From Pirellulales bacterium (lineage in GTDB: Bacteria > Planctomycetota > Planctomycetia > Pirellulales > UBA1268), in contig JAGYJY010000007.1 of NCBI GenBank assembly GCA_018401745.1, positions 248,001-312,000 on the forward strand: a stretch of 64,000 bases of DNA, read 5' to 3'. The stretch's first letter is position 1. Every line of letters begins with the position of its first letter. Of this stretch, positions 9,318-19,252 are shown piece after piece. The notes under the pieces were generated by a model. It was not told where the DNA came from. It made no database searches and saw only the letters and a program-made list of their open reading frames with translations. The position numbers and the translations under genes were made by a program.

Positions 9318-10856
9318 CTACGGCGGCCCGTTACCGGGCGGCCCTGATGCTTGCGGAGACGCGAGAGGCAGGCGAATCGCCACCCGTGTGCCCTCGCCGG
9401 GCGTGGTGTGCAGGTCGTAGGATCCGCCGGCGAGCCGAACGCGTTCGCGAATGCCGGCGAGGCCAAAGCCGTTGGTGGGCTGACCGGCCACAAAGCCTTT
9501 CCCAAAGTCTTGCACCGAGACTTCGACCGCCTTGGGCTCGACGGTCACCGCGAGATTCAGCCTCTCGGTTCCGCTGTGTTTCACGACGTTGTGAAACAGC
9601 TCCTGAATCACGCGGTAGATGGTGGTGTGGAGTTCGTCGTCGACCTGCTCAAGCGGCCCGTCGATCGTCATCTGCACATCGAGGCCGTCAGCCCGCACTT
9701 CTCCGGCGAGGTCCTCGATGGCAGCCCTGAGGCCGAGGTCGTCGAGGCTCGCTGGACGGATACCGCGGATCACGCGGCGGGCATCCTCAAGCCCCTTCCC
9801 GAGGCAGTCGATCACGCTGTCGAGCGTGGTTTGACAGGCTTCCGGCAGCGCCGGGTCGGCCCGCAGCCGTTCCAACAGCATCGTCGAGCCCACGACATAC
9901 TGGATCAGGCCATCGTGAAACTCATGGCAGATCAGCTGCCGCTCGTTTTCCTGCAGCTCAATCAGGCTGCGGAGGAGATGTTCGCGGTCGGCGAGATCGC
10001 GGCGGGCCTGCTGCATTTCGGAAATGTCGGTGGAGATGCCTCCCACGGCGATGGTCGTTCCGGCTGCATCACGAATCGGAAACTTCACCGAAACAAACGT
10101 TCGCTGCCCGTCGTCATGCGGAATCGACTCTTCGAAGGTCAGCGTCTCGCCGCTCTCCCAGACCGCCTTGTCTGATTCCACGAACGACCTCGCGACCTCT
10201 TCGGGAAACCAATCGAAAGGCGTGGTGCCCAGCTGGAAGCCTCGCATCGCGGGCCAGAGCTCGCTGTGGCGATTGTTGGCCAGCAGGTAGCGGCCTTGAG
10301 CGTCCTTGACGTAGATGGCTGCGGAGGAGTGGTCGATGAGATCCTTGAGCAGGGCCGTTTGATCGAGGACCTGGCGCCGAACCTCCCGCAGCTCGGTGAC
10401 GTCGAGCACCATCCCGATGAAGCCACTCGTCTCGCCGTCGCTGCCTTTCATCGGATGCACCGCCGCGACAATTGTCCGCTCAACGCCGTCAGGCCGCACC
10501 AGCCGAAGCTCGTTGGTGTAGGGCTGCTGCTTCCGAACCGCCTCGCCCCAGCGGGCCGTGGTCTCCGGCCGGTCGTCAGGATGCACGATCGACGCCCAGC
10601 CCTCACCGGTTTCTTCCGGCGACAGCCCGCTGATCCGGCTCCAGGCCTCATTGGCGTAGATGTAGCGGCCGGCCACGTCGGCCTGCACCACGCCGACGGG
10701 GGCATTGGCCACGAGTGTGCGAAACGCCCGCTGCGAGTCGTGCAGCTGCTGGCGCAGACGCCAGTTCACGACCGCGAGCCAGCCGCCGGCAGCCAGACCG
10801 AGGATCACAAGGCCGGCCAAGACATTCGTCATAAAACCTTCGCTCCCGCTCATCAT
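9318..10856 (-). CDS. PAS-PAS sensor histidine kinase (HisKA_3 type)
   Basis: A 512-residue membrane-bound two-component sensor. Residues 12-31 form one transmembrane helix. PAS domain 1 spans about 42-160 (GRYIYANEAWSRISG; HPDDR), and PAS domain 2 about 168-285. The dimerisation/phosphoacceptor domain of the NarX/UhpB type has CHEFHDGLIQY with the likely phosphorylated His314. The ATPase domain has the N-box at about 418-426 and DFGKGF plus GFGLAGIRERV. No response regulator gene lies beside it, so its partner is elsewhere. A second possible start (MTNVLAG) is at 10832, with a GGAG upstream. The signal sensed is unknown; such PAS pairs often sense redox or small ligands. Confidence 0.85.
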   Translation of the reverse strand: MMSGSEGFMTNVLAGLVILGLAAGGWLAVVNWRLRQQLHDSQRAFRTLVANAPVGVVQADVAGRYIYANEAWSRISGLSPEETGEGWASIVHPDDRPETTARWGEAVRKQQPYTNELRLVRPDGVERTIVAAVHPMKGSDGETSGFIGMVLDVTELREVRRQVLDQTALLKDLIDHSSAAIYVKDAQGRYLLANNRHSELWPAMRGFQLGTTPFDWFPEEVARSFVESDKAVWESGETLTFEESIPHDDGQRTFVSVKFPIRDAAGTTIAVGGISTDISEMQQARRDLADREHLLRSLIELQENERQLICHEFHDGLIQYVVGSTMLLERLRADPALPEACQTTLDSVIDCLGKGLEDARRVIRGIRPASLDDLGLRAAIEDLAGEVRADGLDVQMTIDGPLEQVDDELHTTIYRVIQELFHNVVKHSGTERLNLAVTVEPKAVEVSVQDFGKGFVAGQPTNGFGLAGIRERVRLAGGSYDLHTTPGEGTRVAIRLPLASPQASGPPGNGPP

Positions 10857-10988
10857 TTGCTGACTCGTCGCCCACGGCTCCTCCTTTTAGACTACCGCGG
10901 CAGCGTCAGATTCCGAGGCAGCGAGCAGCCCTCAAGGTGCCGCCCCGCCGGTGGCGGGACGTGTCAACAGCCAGAAGCGAGATTCTTT

Positions 10989-12341
10989 ATGCCCTCTTTC
11001 GACCGACTCTCTCTGATCTCGATTCACTCGGCCTGCGGCCGTGCGGTGGCATGCAGCAGGCCAACGGGTGGCCGTCGGCTGCGATTGGCGGCTGTGGTGT
11101 GCGGCATGATGCCTCTGGCCATCGCGATGGCGGCTGCGGCGTGCGCCGACGAGCGGATTCCGACTGATGCTGCTCCGCGGTGGTGGAAAGGCAACATCCA
11201 CACGCACACCTTTTGGAGCGACGGCAACGACTTTCCCGAGATGGTGGCGGAGTGGTACCGCACCCACGACTACAACTTTCTGGCACTCTCCGACCACAAC
11301 GTGCTGGCTCAGGGAATCCGCTGGATGCCGGAGAAGAGGGTGCTGGAACGGGGCGGGCCTGATGTGATCGAGAAATACCTGGGCCGATTTGGGCCGGCCT
11401 GGGTGGAACGAAAAGGGGAAGGGGAGGCCGCAGAGATCCGGCTGAAGCCCTTTGACGAGTTCCGCTCGCTCGTGGAGGAGCGGGGGCAGTTTCTGATGAT
11501 TCCCGCTGAGGAGATCAGCGACGCTGTCGACGGCAAGCCGGTGCACATCAACGCCAGCAACATCGCCGAGGCGATCCGGCCGGTGGGCGGCCAGACCGTC
11601 AGCGAGGCGATCCAAAACAACCTGCGAGCGGTGCAAGAGCAGGCCGAGAAGGCCGGCCGCTCGATCCTCGCCCACCTCAATCACCCCAACTTCGGCTATG
11701 CCGTCACGCCAGCCGACCTGGCCCATGCGACGCTTGAACGGCACTTTGAAGTCTTCAACGGCCACCCGTCCGTCAACCAGCTCGGGAGCGGCGAGAAGCC
11801 CTCCATCGAGCAGCTCTGGGACATCGCCAACACGATCCGCCTGGCCGAGCTGCAGGCTCCGCCGCTGTTTGGCGTGGCCACCGACGACAGCCACGACTAC
11901 CACTCCGGCCCCGGCAGCCGGCAGTCGTCGCGGCCGGGCCGCGGCTGGGTGATGGTGCGAGCCAGCCACCTCACGCCGGAAAAGATCATCCAGGCTCTCC
12001 AGGTGGGCGATTTCTATGCCTCGAGCGGTGTCACCCTTCGCGACGTGCAGTTTGACACCGCAAGCCGCACCCTCCAGATCGACATCGAGCCCGACGGTAC
12101 GGCCACCTACTCGACACGGTTTCTCGGCTCTCTTCCCGGAGAAAACGGGGGGCCACCGAGCGTGGGCGTCGAGCTGGCGGTCGTGGAGGGGCTCTCGGCG
12201 AGCTACACCCTCAGCGGCAACGAGCTCTACGTGCGGGCCGTGATCAGCTCGAGCGCTCCACCGGTCGACCCGGTCTGGGAAGGCCAACAGCAGCAGGCCT
12301 GGACGCAGCCCATCTGGCAGCAGCCGTCAGCCGGCGAGTAA
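10989..12341 (+). CDS. Secreted PHP-domain protein
   Basis: The product (450 aa) has an N-terminal signal-like segment ([22 protein letters not shown]) and then a PHP phosphoesterase domain: [12 protein letters not shown] at about 68-79, [16 protein letters not shown] and a late [10 protein letters not shown]. These His/Asp clusters are the metal-binding motifs of the family. It is therefore a probable exported metallohydrolase, perhaps acting on phosphate esters. The C-terminus beyond residue 340 is a beta-rich extension of unknown role. The ATG at 10989 is chosen because the longer frame upstream overlaps the divergent sensor kinase; its ribosome site is weak. Confidence 0.75.
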   Translation: MPSFDRLSLISIHSACGRAVACSRPTGGRRLRLAAVVCGMMPLAIAMAAAACADERIPTDAAPRWWKGNIHTHTFWSDGNDFPEMVAEWYRTHDYNFLALSDHNVLAQGIRWMPEKRVLERGGPDVIEKYLGRFGPAWVERKGEGEAAEIRLKPFDEFRSLVEERGQFLMIPAEEISDAVDGKPVHINASNIAEAIRPVGGQTVSEAIQNNLRAVQEQAEKAGRSILAHLNHPNFGYAVTPADLAHATLERHFEVFNGHPSVNQLGSGEKPSIEQLWDIANTIRLAELQAPPLFGVATDDSHDYHSGPGSRQSSRPGRGWVMVRASHLTPEKIIQALQVGDFYASSGVTLRDVQFDTASRTLQIDIEPDGTATYSTRFLGSLPGENGGPPSVGVELAVVEGLSASYTLSGNELYVRAVISSSAPPVDPVWEGQQQQAWTQPIWQQPSAGE

Positions 12342-12369
12342 GTCAGAGGTTTTTTCTGCTTGCAACCCA

Positions 12370-12401
12370 CTGAACAAACCGATACCATACGTGCGTTCAG
12401 T
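12370..12401. promoter_or_regulatory. Inverted repeat upstream of recA
   Basis: ACTGAAC at 12370-12376 and its exact complement GTTCAGT at 12395-12401 flank an 18-bp spacer, about 120 bp before the recA start. It is the right kind of place for a damage-response operator, but it matches no LexA box that I can name with confidence. Confidence 0.3.
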
Positions 12402-12519
12402 ATACGTTTCTGCGGCAAATCGTTCGATTCATGGTGGTGACGCAGCCACCCCGACGATGTCGCCGGGAAACGCGGGAGGTGTCGCCATGGTTTTGGCAAC
12501 AGCAGGAGTGAACGGTCGG

Positions 12520-13713
12520 ATGGCAAAGGCAACGAAGTCGCAAAGGGCTGAGGCGGCCCCGGCAGGCGGCCCTGAAAAAAAGAAGGCGGCCCGCGGCAAG
12601 GGAAGCCGCGAGAGTGTGGTCGACGCGATGTTCGAGGCGAATCCGGCATTGCAGTCGGCCTTGGCCCAGATCGAAAAGGAGTTTGGCCAGGGCTCGATCA
12701 TGCCCCTGGGCAACGAGGGCTTCGCGGCGATCGAGGGCATCTCGACGGGCAGCCTTTCGGTCGACCTCGCTCTTGGCGGCTGCGGCTTTCCGCGGGGCCG
12801 GATCATTGAGGTCTTCGGCCCTGAGTCGTCTGGCAAGACGACGCTCGCTCTGCATGCCGTGGCTGCTGCCCAGCAGGCCGGAGGCATCGCCGCCTTTATC
12901 GACGCCGAGCATGCCCTCGATCCGTCGTGGGCCAAGAAGCTTGGCATCTCGCTGGCGACCCTGCTCGTCAGCCAGCCGACCAGCGGTGAAGATGCGATGC
13001 ATATCGTGGAGATGCTTATCCGCAGCAACGCCGTGGACATCATTGTCGTCGACTCCGTGGCGGCGCTCGTCCCCCAGAAGGAGCTCGACGGCGAAATCGG
13101 CGACTCGTTTGTCGGTCTGCAGGCGAGGCTGATGAGCCAGTCGATGCGCAAACTGACCGGCGCCATCGCCAAGAGCAAGACAACGGTGATCTTCATCAAC
13201 CAGATTCGTGAGAAGATCGGCGTGATGTTTGGCAGCCCGGAAACGACACCGGGCGGCCGAGCATTGAAGTTTTATTCGTCGTGCCGAGTGGATGTGCGAC
13301 GCATTGGCACCCTCAAGGATGGAGAAGAGGTCGTTGGCCAGCGGGTTCGCGTGAAGGTGGTGAAAAACAAGGTTGCCCCACCATTCCGGGTGGCTGAGTT
13401 CGACATGATGCACACCGACGGCATCAGCCTTGAGGGCGACATCATCGACATGGCCGTGACGGCAAAGCTGATCGAGAAAAGCGGCACCTGGATGCGGTTT
13501 GGCGACACGCACCTCGGCCAGGGCCGTGAGAAGGCTCGCCAGTTCCTCAAAGACAACCCCGAGGTGGCCAAGACCATCCGCGACAAGGTGCTGGCACACC
13601 ACAAGCCCGGGGAAGTCCTCGACAGCGTTGAAGGCGACAGCGGTGATGGCGCCGACAACAACGCCGCCGCCGCCGACAACACCGCCGACGCTGCCGAGCC
13701 AGCAGCGGAGTAG
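12520..13713 (+). CDS. recA: Recombinase RecA
   Basis: ATP-dependent strand-exchange protein for homologous recombination and SOS induction. The 397-residue protein shows the whole family pattern: Walker [10 protein letters not shown] (100-108), [10 protein letters not shown], the Walker B region [12 protein letters not shown], loop segments [14 protein letters not shown] and [14 protein letters not shown], and the C-terminal DNA-binding part. It carries about 35 extra basic, low-complexity residues at the N-terminus and an Ala/Asp-rich tail. The start is the ATG of MAKATKSQ with AGGAG upstream; earlier in-frame starts would give an even longer, unlikely extension. alaS follows in the same direction. 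Confidence 0.96.
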   Translation: MAKATKSQRAEAAPAGGPEKKKAARGKGSRESVVDAMFEANPALQSALAQIEKEFGQGSIMPLGNEGFAAIEGISTGSLSVDLALGGCGFPRGRIIEVFGPESSGKTTLALHAVAAAQQAGGIAAFIDAEHALDPSWAKKLGISLATLLVSQPTSGEDAMHIVEMLIRSNAVDIIVVDSVAALVPQKELDGEIGDSFVGLQARLMSQSMRKLTGAIAKSKTTVIFINQIREKIGVMFGSPETTPGGRALKFYSSCRVDVRRIGTLKDGEEVVGQRVRVKVVKNKVAPPFRVAEFDMMHTDGISLEGDIIDMAVTAKLIEKSGTWMRFGDTHLGQGREKARQFLKDNPEVAKTIRDKVLAHHKPGEVLDSVEGDSGDGADNNAAAADNTADAAEPAAE

Positions 13714-13896
13714 AAAACAGACGGTGCGAACAGCAGCGTGAAAGCGTCTGGTGTGCAGCGGCGTGCCCCCCTCGCCGCAGCGGACACGAGCCTGACAGCC
13801 GCCCTGCCGCAGTCTTGTGGCAGGGCGGGCTGCCGGTCGGTCCCCGGCGGAATGCCTGCTCTCGTAGTCGGGGTCGGCTGGATTCTGCCGCGGCCC

Positions 13897-13954
13897 GCTG
13901 TCCTGCTCGGGCGTGCTGTCCTGCTCCGGCCCGCTGTCCTGCTGCTGTCCTGCT
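13897..13954. repeat. Four copies of an 11-bp repeat before alaS
   Basis: GCTGTCCTGCT occurs at 13897, 13915, 13933 and 13944 within the recA-alaS gap, the first three spaced 18 bp apart. A TATAGT hexamer follows at 13954-13959 and could be a -10 box for alaS. The role of the repeats is unknown. Confidence 0.5.
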
Positions 13955-14002
13955 ATAGTGTGCGGCCTGATTCCCCGCTCCCAGGTGCATAGCCAGACGA
14001 CC

Positions 14003-16645
14003 ATGAAAGCCGACGAACTCCGCGAAGCCTTCCTCACCTTCTTCGAAACGAAAGGCTGCGTCCGGCGGCCGAGCGACGTGCTCGTGCCCCGCTGGGACCC
14101 TTCGGTGCTCTTCACACCGGCGGGGATGAACCAGTTCAAGGACCACTTTCTGGGCAAGTGCAAGCTGGAGTTCACTCGCGCGACTACCTGCCAGAAGTGT
14201 CTGCGGACAGGCGACATCGACAATGTGGGCCGCACCGCCCGGCATCACACGTTTTTCGAGATGCTCGGCAACTTCAGCTTTGGCGACTATTTCAAGCGGG
14301 AGGCGATCCACTGGGCCTGGGAGTTTCTCACCAGCCGCAACTGGCTGAAGATCGAGCCCGAGCGGCTGACCATCTCGGTCTACGAAGACGATGGTGAGGC
14401 CTACACGATCTGGTCAGACGAGATCGGGATCCCCTCCACGCGGATCACCCGCATGGGAGAAGACGACAACTTTTGGCCGGCTTCTGCGCCGAGCCAGGGG
14501 CCCGATGGCGTCTGCGGTCCCTGCAGCGAGATCTTCTACACGATGCCCGACGGCAGCGAGGTGGAGATCTGGAACCTGGTGTTCACGCAGTTCAACCGCG
14601 TGGGCGATCCGCCCGACAATCTCCGGCCGCTCCCCAGCCGCAACATCGACACCGGCATGGGCCTTGAGCGAACCTGCGCGCTCCTGCAGGGGGTCGACAG
14701 CAACTTCCATATCGACATTCTCAAGCCGCTCGTCGAAGCCGTGGCGGAGGTCTGTAGCCGCTCCTACGAGGCGGAAACCGACGACGGCCGACGGATGCGA
14801 CGGATCGCCGACCATGTGCGAGCCTGCACCTTTGCGATCCACGAAAACGTGCTGCCCGGCAACAATGAGGAGAAGTATGTCGTCAAGCGGCTGCTCCGCC
14901 GGGCCGTGCTCGACGGCCATCAGCTGGGTCTGCGGGCTCCCTTCCTGCACCAACTGCCCTCGGCAGTCGCCTCATTGATGAGGAATCCCTACCCAGAACT
15001 CGCCGAAACCGTCGAAAGGGTGGCCTTGGTCATCCAGCGGGAGGAAGCCTCCTTCCTCGACACGATCGACGGCGGCCTGGCACGCATCGACTCACTCTTC
15101 AACTCGATCCAAAAAACAGGCTCCGGGCTGGTCTCCGGCCAAGACGCCGCCGAGCTCTACACCACCCACGGCTTTCCACCAGAGCTGCTCGAGACGCTCG
15201 CCGCCGAGCGAAACTGCGCTTTCGACTGGCAGGGCTTCCGCGAAGCCATGGATGCCCACGGGCTTCGCTCGGGCGCCGGCACGCGGGTGGAGGTGTTTAC
15301 CTCAGGCCCGCTCGATGCCCTGAAGAAGGCGATGCACGGATCAGAGTTTGTCGGCTACGACGCGGTGGAGGCCACCGGCAAGGCGGTTGGCATCATCGCG
15401 CAGGACCGGCTCTGCGAGTCGCTCGATGAAATCGACCACGACGATCCCGTGATTGTCGTCCTCGACCGCACCCCGTTTTACGGCGAGGCGGGCGGCCAGG
15501 TGGGCGACACCGGCTGGCTGACCAGCGGCGAAGAAGGTGTGAATGCAGCTCGCTTCGAAGTCGTCGACACGCTCAAGGAGGGCGACTTCATCCTCCACCG
15601 CGGGCATCTCCGCAGCGGTCGGCTCTCGCTCGGCGAGTCGCTGATGGCGAAGGTCGACACCGAGCGTCGGGCCGCCCTGCGTCGAGCCCACTCCGCCACG
15701 CATCTGGTGCATGCAGCGCTGCAGCATTTCCTCGGGCCGCATGCCGTTCAGCAGGGTTCGAAGGTCGACATCGACATGCTGCGGTTTGACTTCTCCCACG
15801 GAGGCAGCATCGGCAACGAGGTGCTCGGGCAGATTGAAGACATGGTCAACGGTCATGTCTTTGCGGCAGTGCCAGTCACGGCCCAGCGGCTCCCGCTGGC
15901 TGAGGCTCGCCATGCCGGAGCGATGATGCTCTTCGGCGAGAAGTATCCCGACGTCGTTCGGATGGTCAGCATGGGCAGCGATGAGCAACGGGTCAGCCGC
16001 GAGCTCTGCGGCGGCACACACGTGAGCAACACGGGCCAGATCGGCCTGGTGCGGATTGTGGGCGAGGAAAGTGTCTCGGCCGGCACCAGGCGGGTGACCG
16101 CCGTGACGGGCTTTGAGGCGCTCCGAAGGATGCGGGCAGCTGAGCAGACGCTCTCTGAGGCCGCCAGCTCGCTCAAGGTTCCCCCAGCTGAGCTGCCAGC
16201 ACGGCTGACGACCCTTGCCAAGGAGCTGAAGGAGCTCCGCAAGGGGAAGGGCGGGGCGGCGGCCGCTGGCGTGTCGCCAGAAGAGCTGCTCGCCGCGGCA
16301 GTCAGCGTGGGCGACACCCGGCTGGTGGTGGCTTCGCTCAACTGCGGCGACGCCGGCTCCATGCGGCAGTGCATCGATCAACTCCGTCGCAAGGGGAGCC
16401 CGATCGCTGTGCTCCTGGGCGGCTGCGACGGAGGGAAGGTGACGCTCGTGGCTGGCATCAGCCGTGAACTGGAAGAGCGTGGCCTCTCGGCCAGCGAATG
16501 GATCAACGAAGCCGCACACCTCGTCGGCGGCAAGGGTGGCGGGCGAAAAGACCTCGCCCAGGCCGGCGGCAAAGAGCCCGACAAGCTCGGCGAAGCCCTC
16601 ACTGCCGCCAAAGAAGCCATGCAGCGGCTCCTCGCCGCCACGTAG
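14003..16645 (+). CDS. alaS: Alanyl-tRNA synthetase
   Basis: Charges tRNA-Ala and edits mischarged serine or glycine. The 880-residue length is normal. Class II catalytic motifs are visible near the N-terminus (LVPRWDPSVLFTPAGMNQFK; RTARHHTFFEMLGNFSFGDYFK). The editing domain has HSATHLVHAALQ and the later RELCGGTHVSNTG with the zinc-type Cys/His residues. The C-terminal domain ends in GGGRKDLAQAGGKEP. The ATG of MKADELRE is selected by family alignment; the in-frame upstream codons read through the 11-bp repeats. Repeat array A2 follows the stop codon. Confidence 0.96.
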   Translation: MKADELREAFLTFFETKGCVRRPSDVLVPRWDPSVLFTPAGMNQFKDHFLGKCKLEFTRATTCQKCLRTGDIDNVGRTARHHTFFEMLGNFSFGDYFKREAIHWAWEFLTSRNWLKIEPERLTISVYEDDGEAYTIWSDEIGIPSTRITRMGEDDNFWPASAPSQGPDGVCGPCSEIFYTMPDGSEVEIWNLVFTQFNRVGDPPDNLRPLPSRNIDTGMGLERTCALLQGVDSNFHIDILKPLVEAVAEVCSRSYEAETDDGRRMRRIADHVRACTFAIHENVLPGNNEEKYVVKRLLRRAVLDGHQLGLRAPFLHQLPSAVASLMRNPYPELAETVERVALVIQREEASFLDTIDGGLARIDSLFNSIQKTGSGLVSGQDAAELYTTHGFPPELLETLAAERNCAFDWQGFREAMDAHGLRSGAGTRVEVFTSGPLDALKKAMHGSEFVGYDAVEATGKAVGIIAQDRLCESLDEIDHDDPVIVVLDRTPFYGEAGGQVGDTGWLTSGEEGVNAARFEVVDTLKEGDFILHRGHLRSGRLSLGESLMAKVDTERRAALRRAHSATHLVHAALQHFLGPHAVQQGSKVDIDMLRFDFSHGGSIGNEVLGQIEDMVNGHVFAAVPVTAQRLPLAEARHAGAMMLFGEKYPDVVRMVSMGSDEQRVSRELCGGTHVSNTGQIGLVRIVGEESVSAGTRRVTAVTGFEALRRMRAAEQTLSEAASSLKVPPAELPARLTTLAKELKELRKGKGGAAAAGVSPEELLAAAVSVGDTRLVVASLNCGDAGSMRQCIDQLRRKGSPIAVLLGGCDGGKVTLVAGISRELEERGLSASEWINEAAHLVGGKGGGRKDLAQAGGKEPDKLGEALTAAKEAMQRLLAAT

Positions 16646-16742
16646 CCGATCCCAAAGCCAACCCGCCGAGCCTCCCACTTGAGTCTCATCAGGGAGAGAA
16701 CGAGACGGGTCCTCGCGCCGCGAAGCGGATACACACGCAAGC

Positions 16743-16813
16743 GGGACGGGTCCTCGGGCCGCGAAGCGGCCTCGGCTTTGCCGAGGTGCCTCCGGCACCC
16801 GAAGACCCGTCCC
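16743..16813. repeat. 71-nt cloverleaf unit, copy 2
   Basis: Same length and same stems as copy 1. The loop of the middle hairpin is TTT rather than AAA, and that of the third is TCC rather than TGC, so paired positions are kept while unpaired ones change. Confidence 0.85.
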
Positions 16814-17016
16814 GTTCAATCCACCTCCGGCACCCGAAGACCCGTCCTGCGCTGCGCGCCCCGGCCGCAGGCCGCCGCTTCCTGCGGCGGACAGGCCGTC
16901 CCTAAACACCGTAAGCGAGGGGTGAGCCCGGGCCGAATGAGCCGGCCTTGCAGTCGAGCGCAGCCCGGAGGGCGAAAGCGAGAATGCACGAGTGAGCGAA
17001 GCCAGGATGGCGAAGC

Positions 17017-17142
17017 GAACGCTCGGCGAATCGGCTTGGGCTCACCCCGAGCGACCCCGAACGCTCGGCGAATCGGCTTGGGCTCACCCCGAGCGACCCC
17101 GAACGCTCGGCGAATCGGCTTGGGCTCACCCCGAGCGGCCCA
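17017..17142. repeat. Three tandem 42-bp units
   Basis: Units at 17017, 17059 and 17101, each starting GAACGCTCGGCGAATCGGC and containing GGGCTCACCCCGAGCG. The first two are identical; the last diverges in its final bases. They repeat the 3' frame of the long module in array A. Confidence 0.9.
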
Positions 17143-17203
17143 CCAGAGCCCCGCACCAGCATTGCCGATGCGGGGCTCAGCGTGATGGCCCACTCGACCC
17201 GCC

Positions 17204-17746
17204 TTACGCGGCGACGGCCTTCTCGAGGGCCGCGATCGCGGCGTCGTAGTCTGGCTCGCTGGCGACTTCTGAAACAAGCTCGGCGTAGACAACCGTGCCA
17301 GCAGCATCGAGCACAAACACTGCCCGGGCAAGGATCTTCAGCTCGTCGATGAGCAGGCCCCAGCCGGTGCCAAAGCTGCGGTCCATGTAGTCGCTGCCGA
17401 CTTTCATGTTGGTGATGCTCTCAGCGCCGCAGAAGCGGTTCATCGCGAAGGGCAGGTCGAGGCTCACCGTCAGGGCGGTCACCTTGTCGCCGAGGGCGGA
17501 GAGCCGCTCGTTGAAAACTTTCGTCTGCGTCTGGCAGACCGGGGTGTCGAGCGACGGCACGACGCTGATGATCGCCGGCTTACCGAGCAGGTCGGCCTTG
17601 CAGATGTGCTCCATGCCGTTGGGGCCGTAGCAGGTGAGATCGAAATCGATCGCTGCGGATCCCACGGCAACCTCATTGCCGACAAGCGTCAGAGGATTCC
17701 CCTTAAACGTGACGGCCCCGGGCCGCGTAACACTCGAACTCGACAT
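17204..17746 (-). CDS. tpx: Thiol peroxidase (atypical 2-Cys peroxiredoxin)
   Basis: Reduces peroxides using thioredoxin. The 180-residue protein has the peroxidatic cysteine in SLDTPVCQTQT (Cys71) and the resolving cysteine in DLPFAMNRFCGAES (Cys106), the spacing expected of Tpx. The conserved GTGWGLLIDELKILARAVFVLD segment lies further on. The start ATG of MSSSSVTR has AGAAGGAG upstream. No signal peptide is evident. It converges on alaS across repeat array A2. Confidence 0.95.
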   Translation of the reverse strand: MSSSSVTRPGAVTFKGNPLTLVGNEVAVGSAAIDFDLTCYGPNGMEHICKADLLGKPAIISVVPSLDTPVCQTQTKVFNERLSALGDKVTALTVSLDLPFAMNRFCGAESITNMKVGSDYMDRSFGTGWGLLIDELKILARAVFVLDAAGTVVYAELVSEVASEPDYDAAIAALEKAVAA

Positions 17747-17947
17747 GCGTGTCTCCTTCTCCGGGGCCAGAATAAGGCCCACTGCTCGCAGCCAAGGCCA
17801 CACCGGCCTGCCGCCCCTCTCAGCAGTATGGGCATACCTGCCCTGCGGGCAAGCCCAGCGGCTGACCTGCCAAAACCAACCTTGTCGCAGGCCGCGTCGT
17901 CACACCATCATGCGGCCTTCGGACAGGATGCACCCGAGGGAAGAGCC

Positions 17948-18115
17948 ATGCGACCGATCGCCCGCTTGCTGCAGGTGGCCGGGCTCACGATTCCCTTCCT
18001 GGCGATCATCCTGGAACTCTCCCACACCATCTCACTCGGCCAGATGCTGGTGATGCTCGTCGCTGCCGTCTGCTGCTTCTGGATTGGCCGCATCCTCGAA
18101 GGTTTTGCTCGCTGA
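17948..18115 (+). CDS. Small membrane protein, 55 aa
   Basis: A short protein with two hydrophobic segments (LLQVAGLTIPFLAIILELSH and LVMLVAAVCCFWIGRIL) ending in a charged GFAR tail. The ATG has a GAGGGAAG site, and the stop codon is one base before the manA start, so the two are likely co-transcribed and translationally coupled. No known family is recognised; the composition and spacing suggest a real gene. Confidence 0.65.
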   Translation: MRPIARLLQVAGLTIPFLAIILELSHTISLGQMLVMLVAAVCCFWIGRILEGFAR

Positions 18116-18116
18116 C

Positions 18117-19094
18117 ATGCACCCACTCGTGTTCTCGCCGCTGTATCGCACCTATCTCTGGGGTGGCCGCCGTTTTGAAACCCACTTTGGCCGCCAGCTG
18201 CCCGACGGCGACACCTTTGCCGAGTCGTGGGAGCTTGTCGACCACGGCGTCGATCAGAGCGTGGTTCGCGAGGGGCCACTCACCGGAAAGACCCTCGGCG
18301 AACTCGTGCGGACACGAGGCCCGGAACTGATGGGAAGGCAGGCGGGGGTCGAGGCCTTCCCGCTGCTCTTCAAGCTGCTCGATGCGAAGCAGGATCTCTC
18401 TGTGCAGGTCCACCCAGACGATGCCCGAGCTGCCGGGCTCACCCCGCCCGACCGCGGCAAGACTGAGGCCTGGTTTGTGGTCGATGCCGAGCCTGGCAGC
18501 CGCATCTATGCCGGGCTCCGCGAAGGCGTGACCACCAGCGACCTCCGGTCGGCGATTGCCAACGGCACGCTGGGAACCTGCTTGCATGCCTTCGAAGCCC
18601 AGCCTGGCGACTGCATCTTTATTCCCGCCGGCACCGTACACGCGATCGGCAGCGGCCTGCTGATCGCCGAGATCCAGCAGTCGAGCGACGTCACCTACCG
18701 GCTCTTCGACTGGAACCGGGTGGGGCCTGATGGAAAGCCCCGCCAGCTGCATGTCGACGCTGGCCTTGAGGCCGTGACGCAGCTTGGGCCCGTGACTCCA
18801 CGCAGAGCAGCCGCCGACACAAGCGAAGCCGCCCGCGTGTCGCCTCTGGTCAGCTGCGACTACTTTCGGCTCGACATCCTCACGCCCGCGGGCAGCGGCA
18901 AGAGCCGGTGGCAGCTCGGCGGCGACGACGCACCACATTTCGTCTCGGTGCTCAGCGGAACGCTTGAGCTCAGCCCAGACTGGAAGATGCCCCCGCTCGG
19001 TGCTGGCGACTGCGTGCTGCTGCCTGCAGCCCTCGGCGAGCAGGCCATCACTGGCACCCCAGGCTCCCAGGCCCTCCACATCAGCCTCCCCTGA
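18117..19094 (+). CDS. manA: Mannose-6-phosphate isomerase, class I
   Basis: Interconverts mannose-6-phosphate and fructose-6-phosphate, linking sugar catabolism to GDP-mannose supply. The 325-residue length fits the short bacterial class I enzymes. Zinc-site motifs are SVQVHPDD (Gln97, His99), GKTEAWFV (Glu117) and FIPAGTVHAIGSG (His175). The start ATG lies one base after the stop of the 55-aa membrane protein gene. Cytoplasmic. Confidence 0.92.
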   Translation: MHPLVFSPLYRTYLWGGRRFETHFGRQLPDGDTFAESWELVDHGVDQSVVREGPLTGKTLGELVRTRGPELMGRQAGVEAFPLLFKLLDAKQDLSVQVHPDDARAAGLTPPDRGKTEAWFVVDAEPGSRIYAGLREGVTTSDLRSAIANGTLGTCLHAFEAQPGDCIFIPAGTVHAIGSGLLIAEIQQSSDVTYRLFDWNRVGPDGKPRQLHVDAGLEAVTQLGPVTPRRAAADTSEAARVSPLVSCDYFRLDILTPAGSGKSRWQLGGDDAPHFVSVLSGTLELSPDWKMPPLGAGDCVLLPAALGEQAITGTPGSQALHISLP

Positions 19095-19252
19095 CTGTTT
19101 CGAGCACCCGTTTGGGGCACGTGCATCCGTCGGCGACGCCGGCCCGCCTCGCTCGCTCGAGATCGAGATACTGAGCAGCCCTGTCAGAAAGTCCCGTTGG
19201 GGTTTTGGGGAGAGCGTCTCTACACTCTCGCCCCCTCCCGAGGACCCGCCGC

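Larger units (their letters stand above)
16655..17142. repeat. Intergenic repeat array A2 (between alaS and tpx)
   Basis: Lies between the convergent ends of alaS and tpx. It holds a truncated end of the 92-bp module (about 16659-16680), broken copies of the cloverleaf unit on both sides of a complete one (16743-16813), and then the long module framed by GGGGTGAGCCC (16919-16929) and GGGCTCACCCC (17038-17048). The last part expands into three tandem 42-bp units. No gene is supported here; the open frames are produced by the repeats. Confidence 0.85.

Noticed and set aside
12397..14235. Long minus-strand frame opposite recA
   Set aside because: Antisense of recA and alaS; no domain is visible.
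15341..16909. Long minus-strand frame opposite alaS
   Set aside because: Antisense frame with no recognisable motif.
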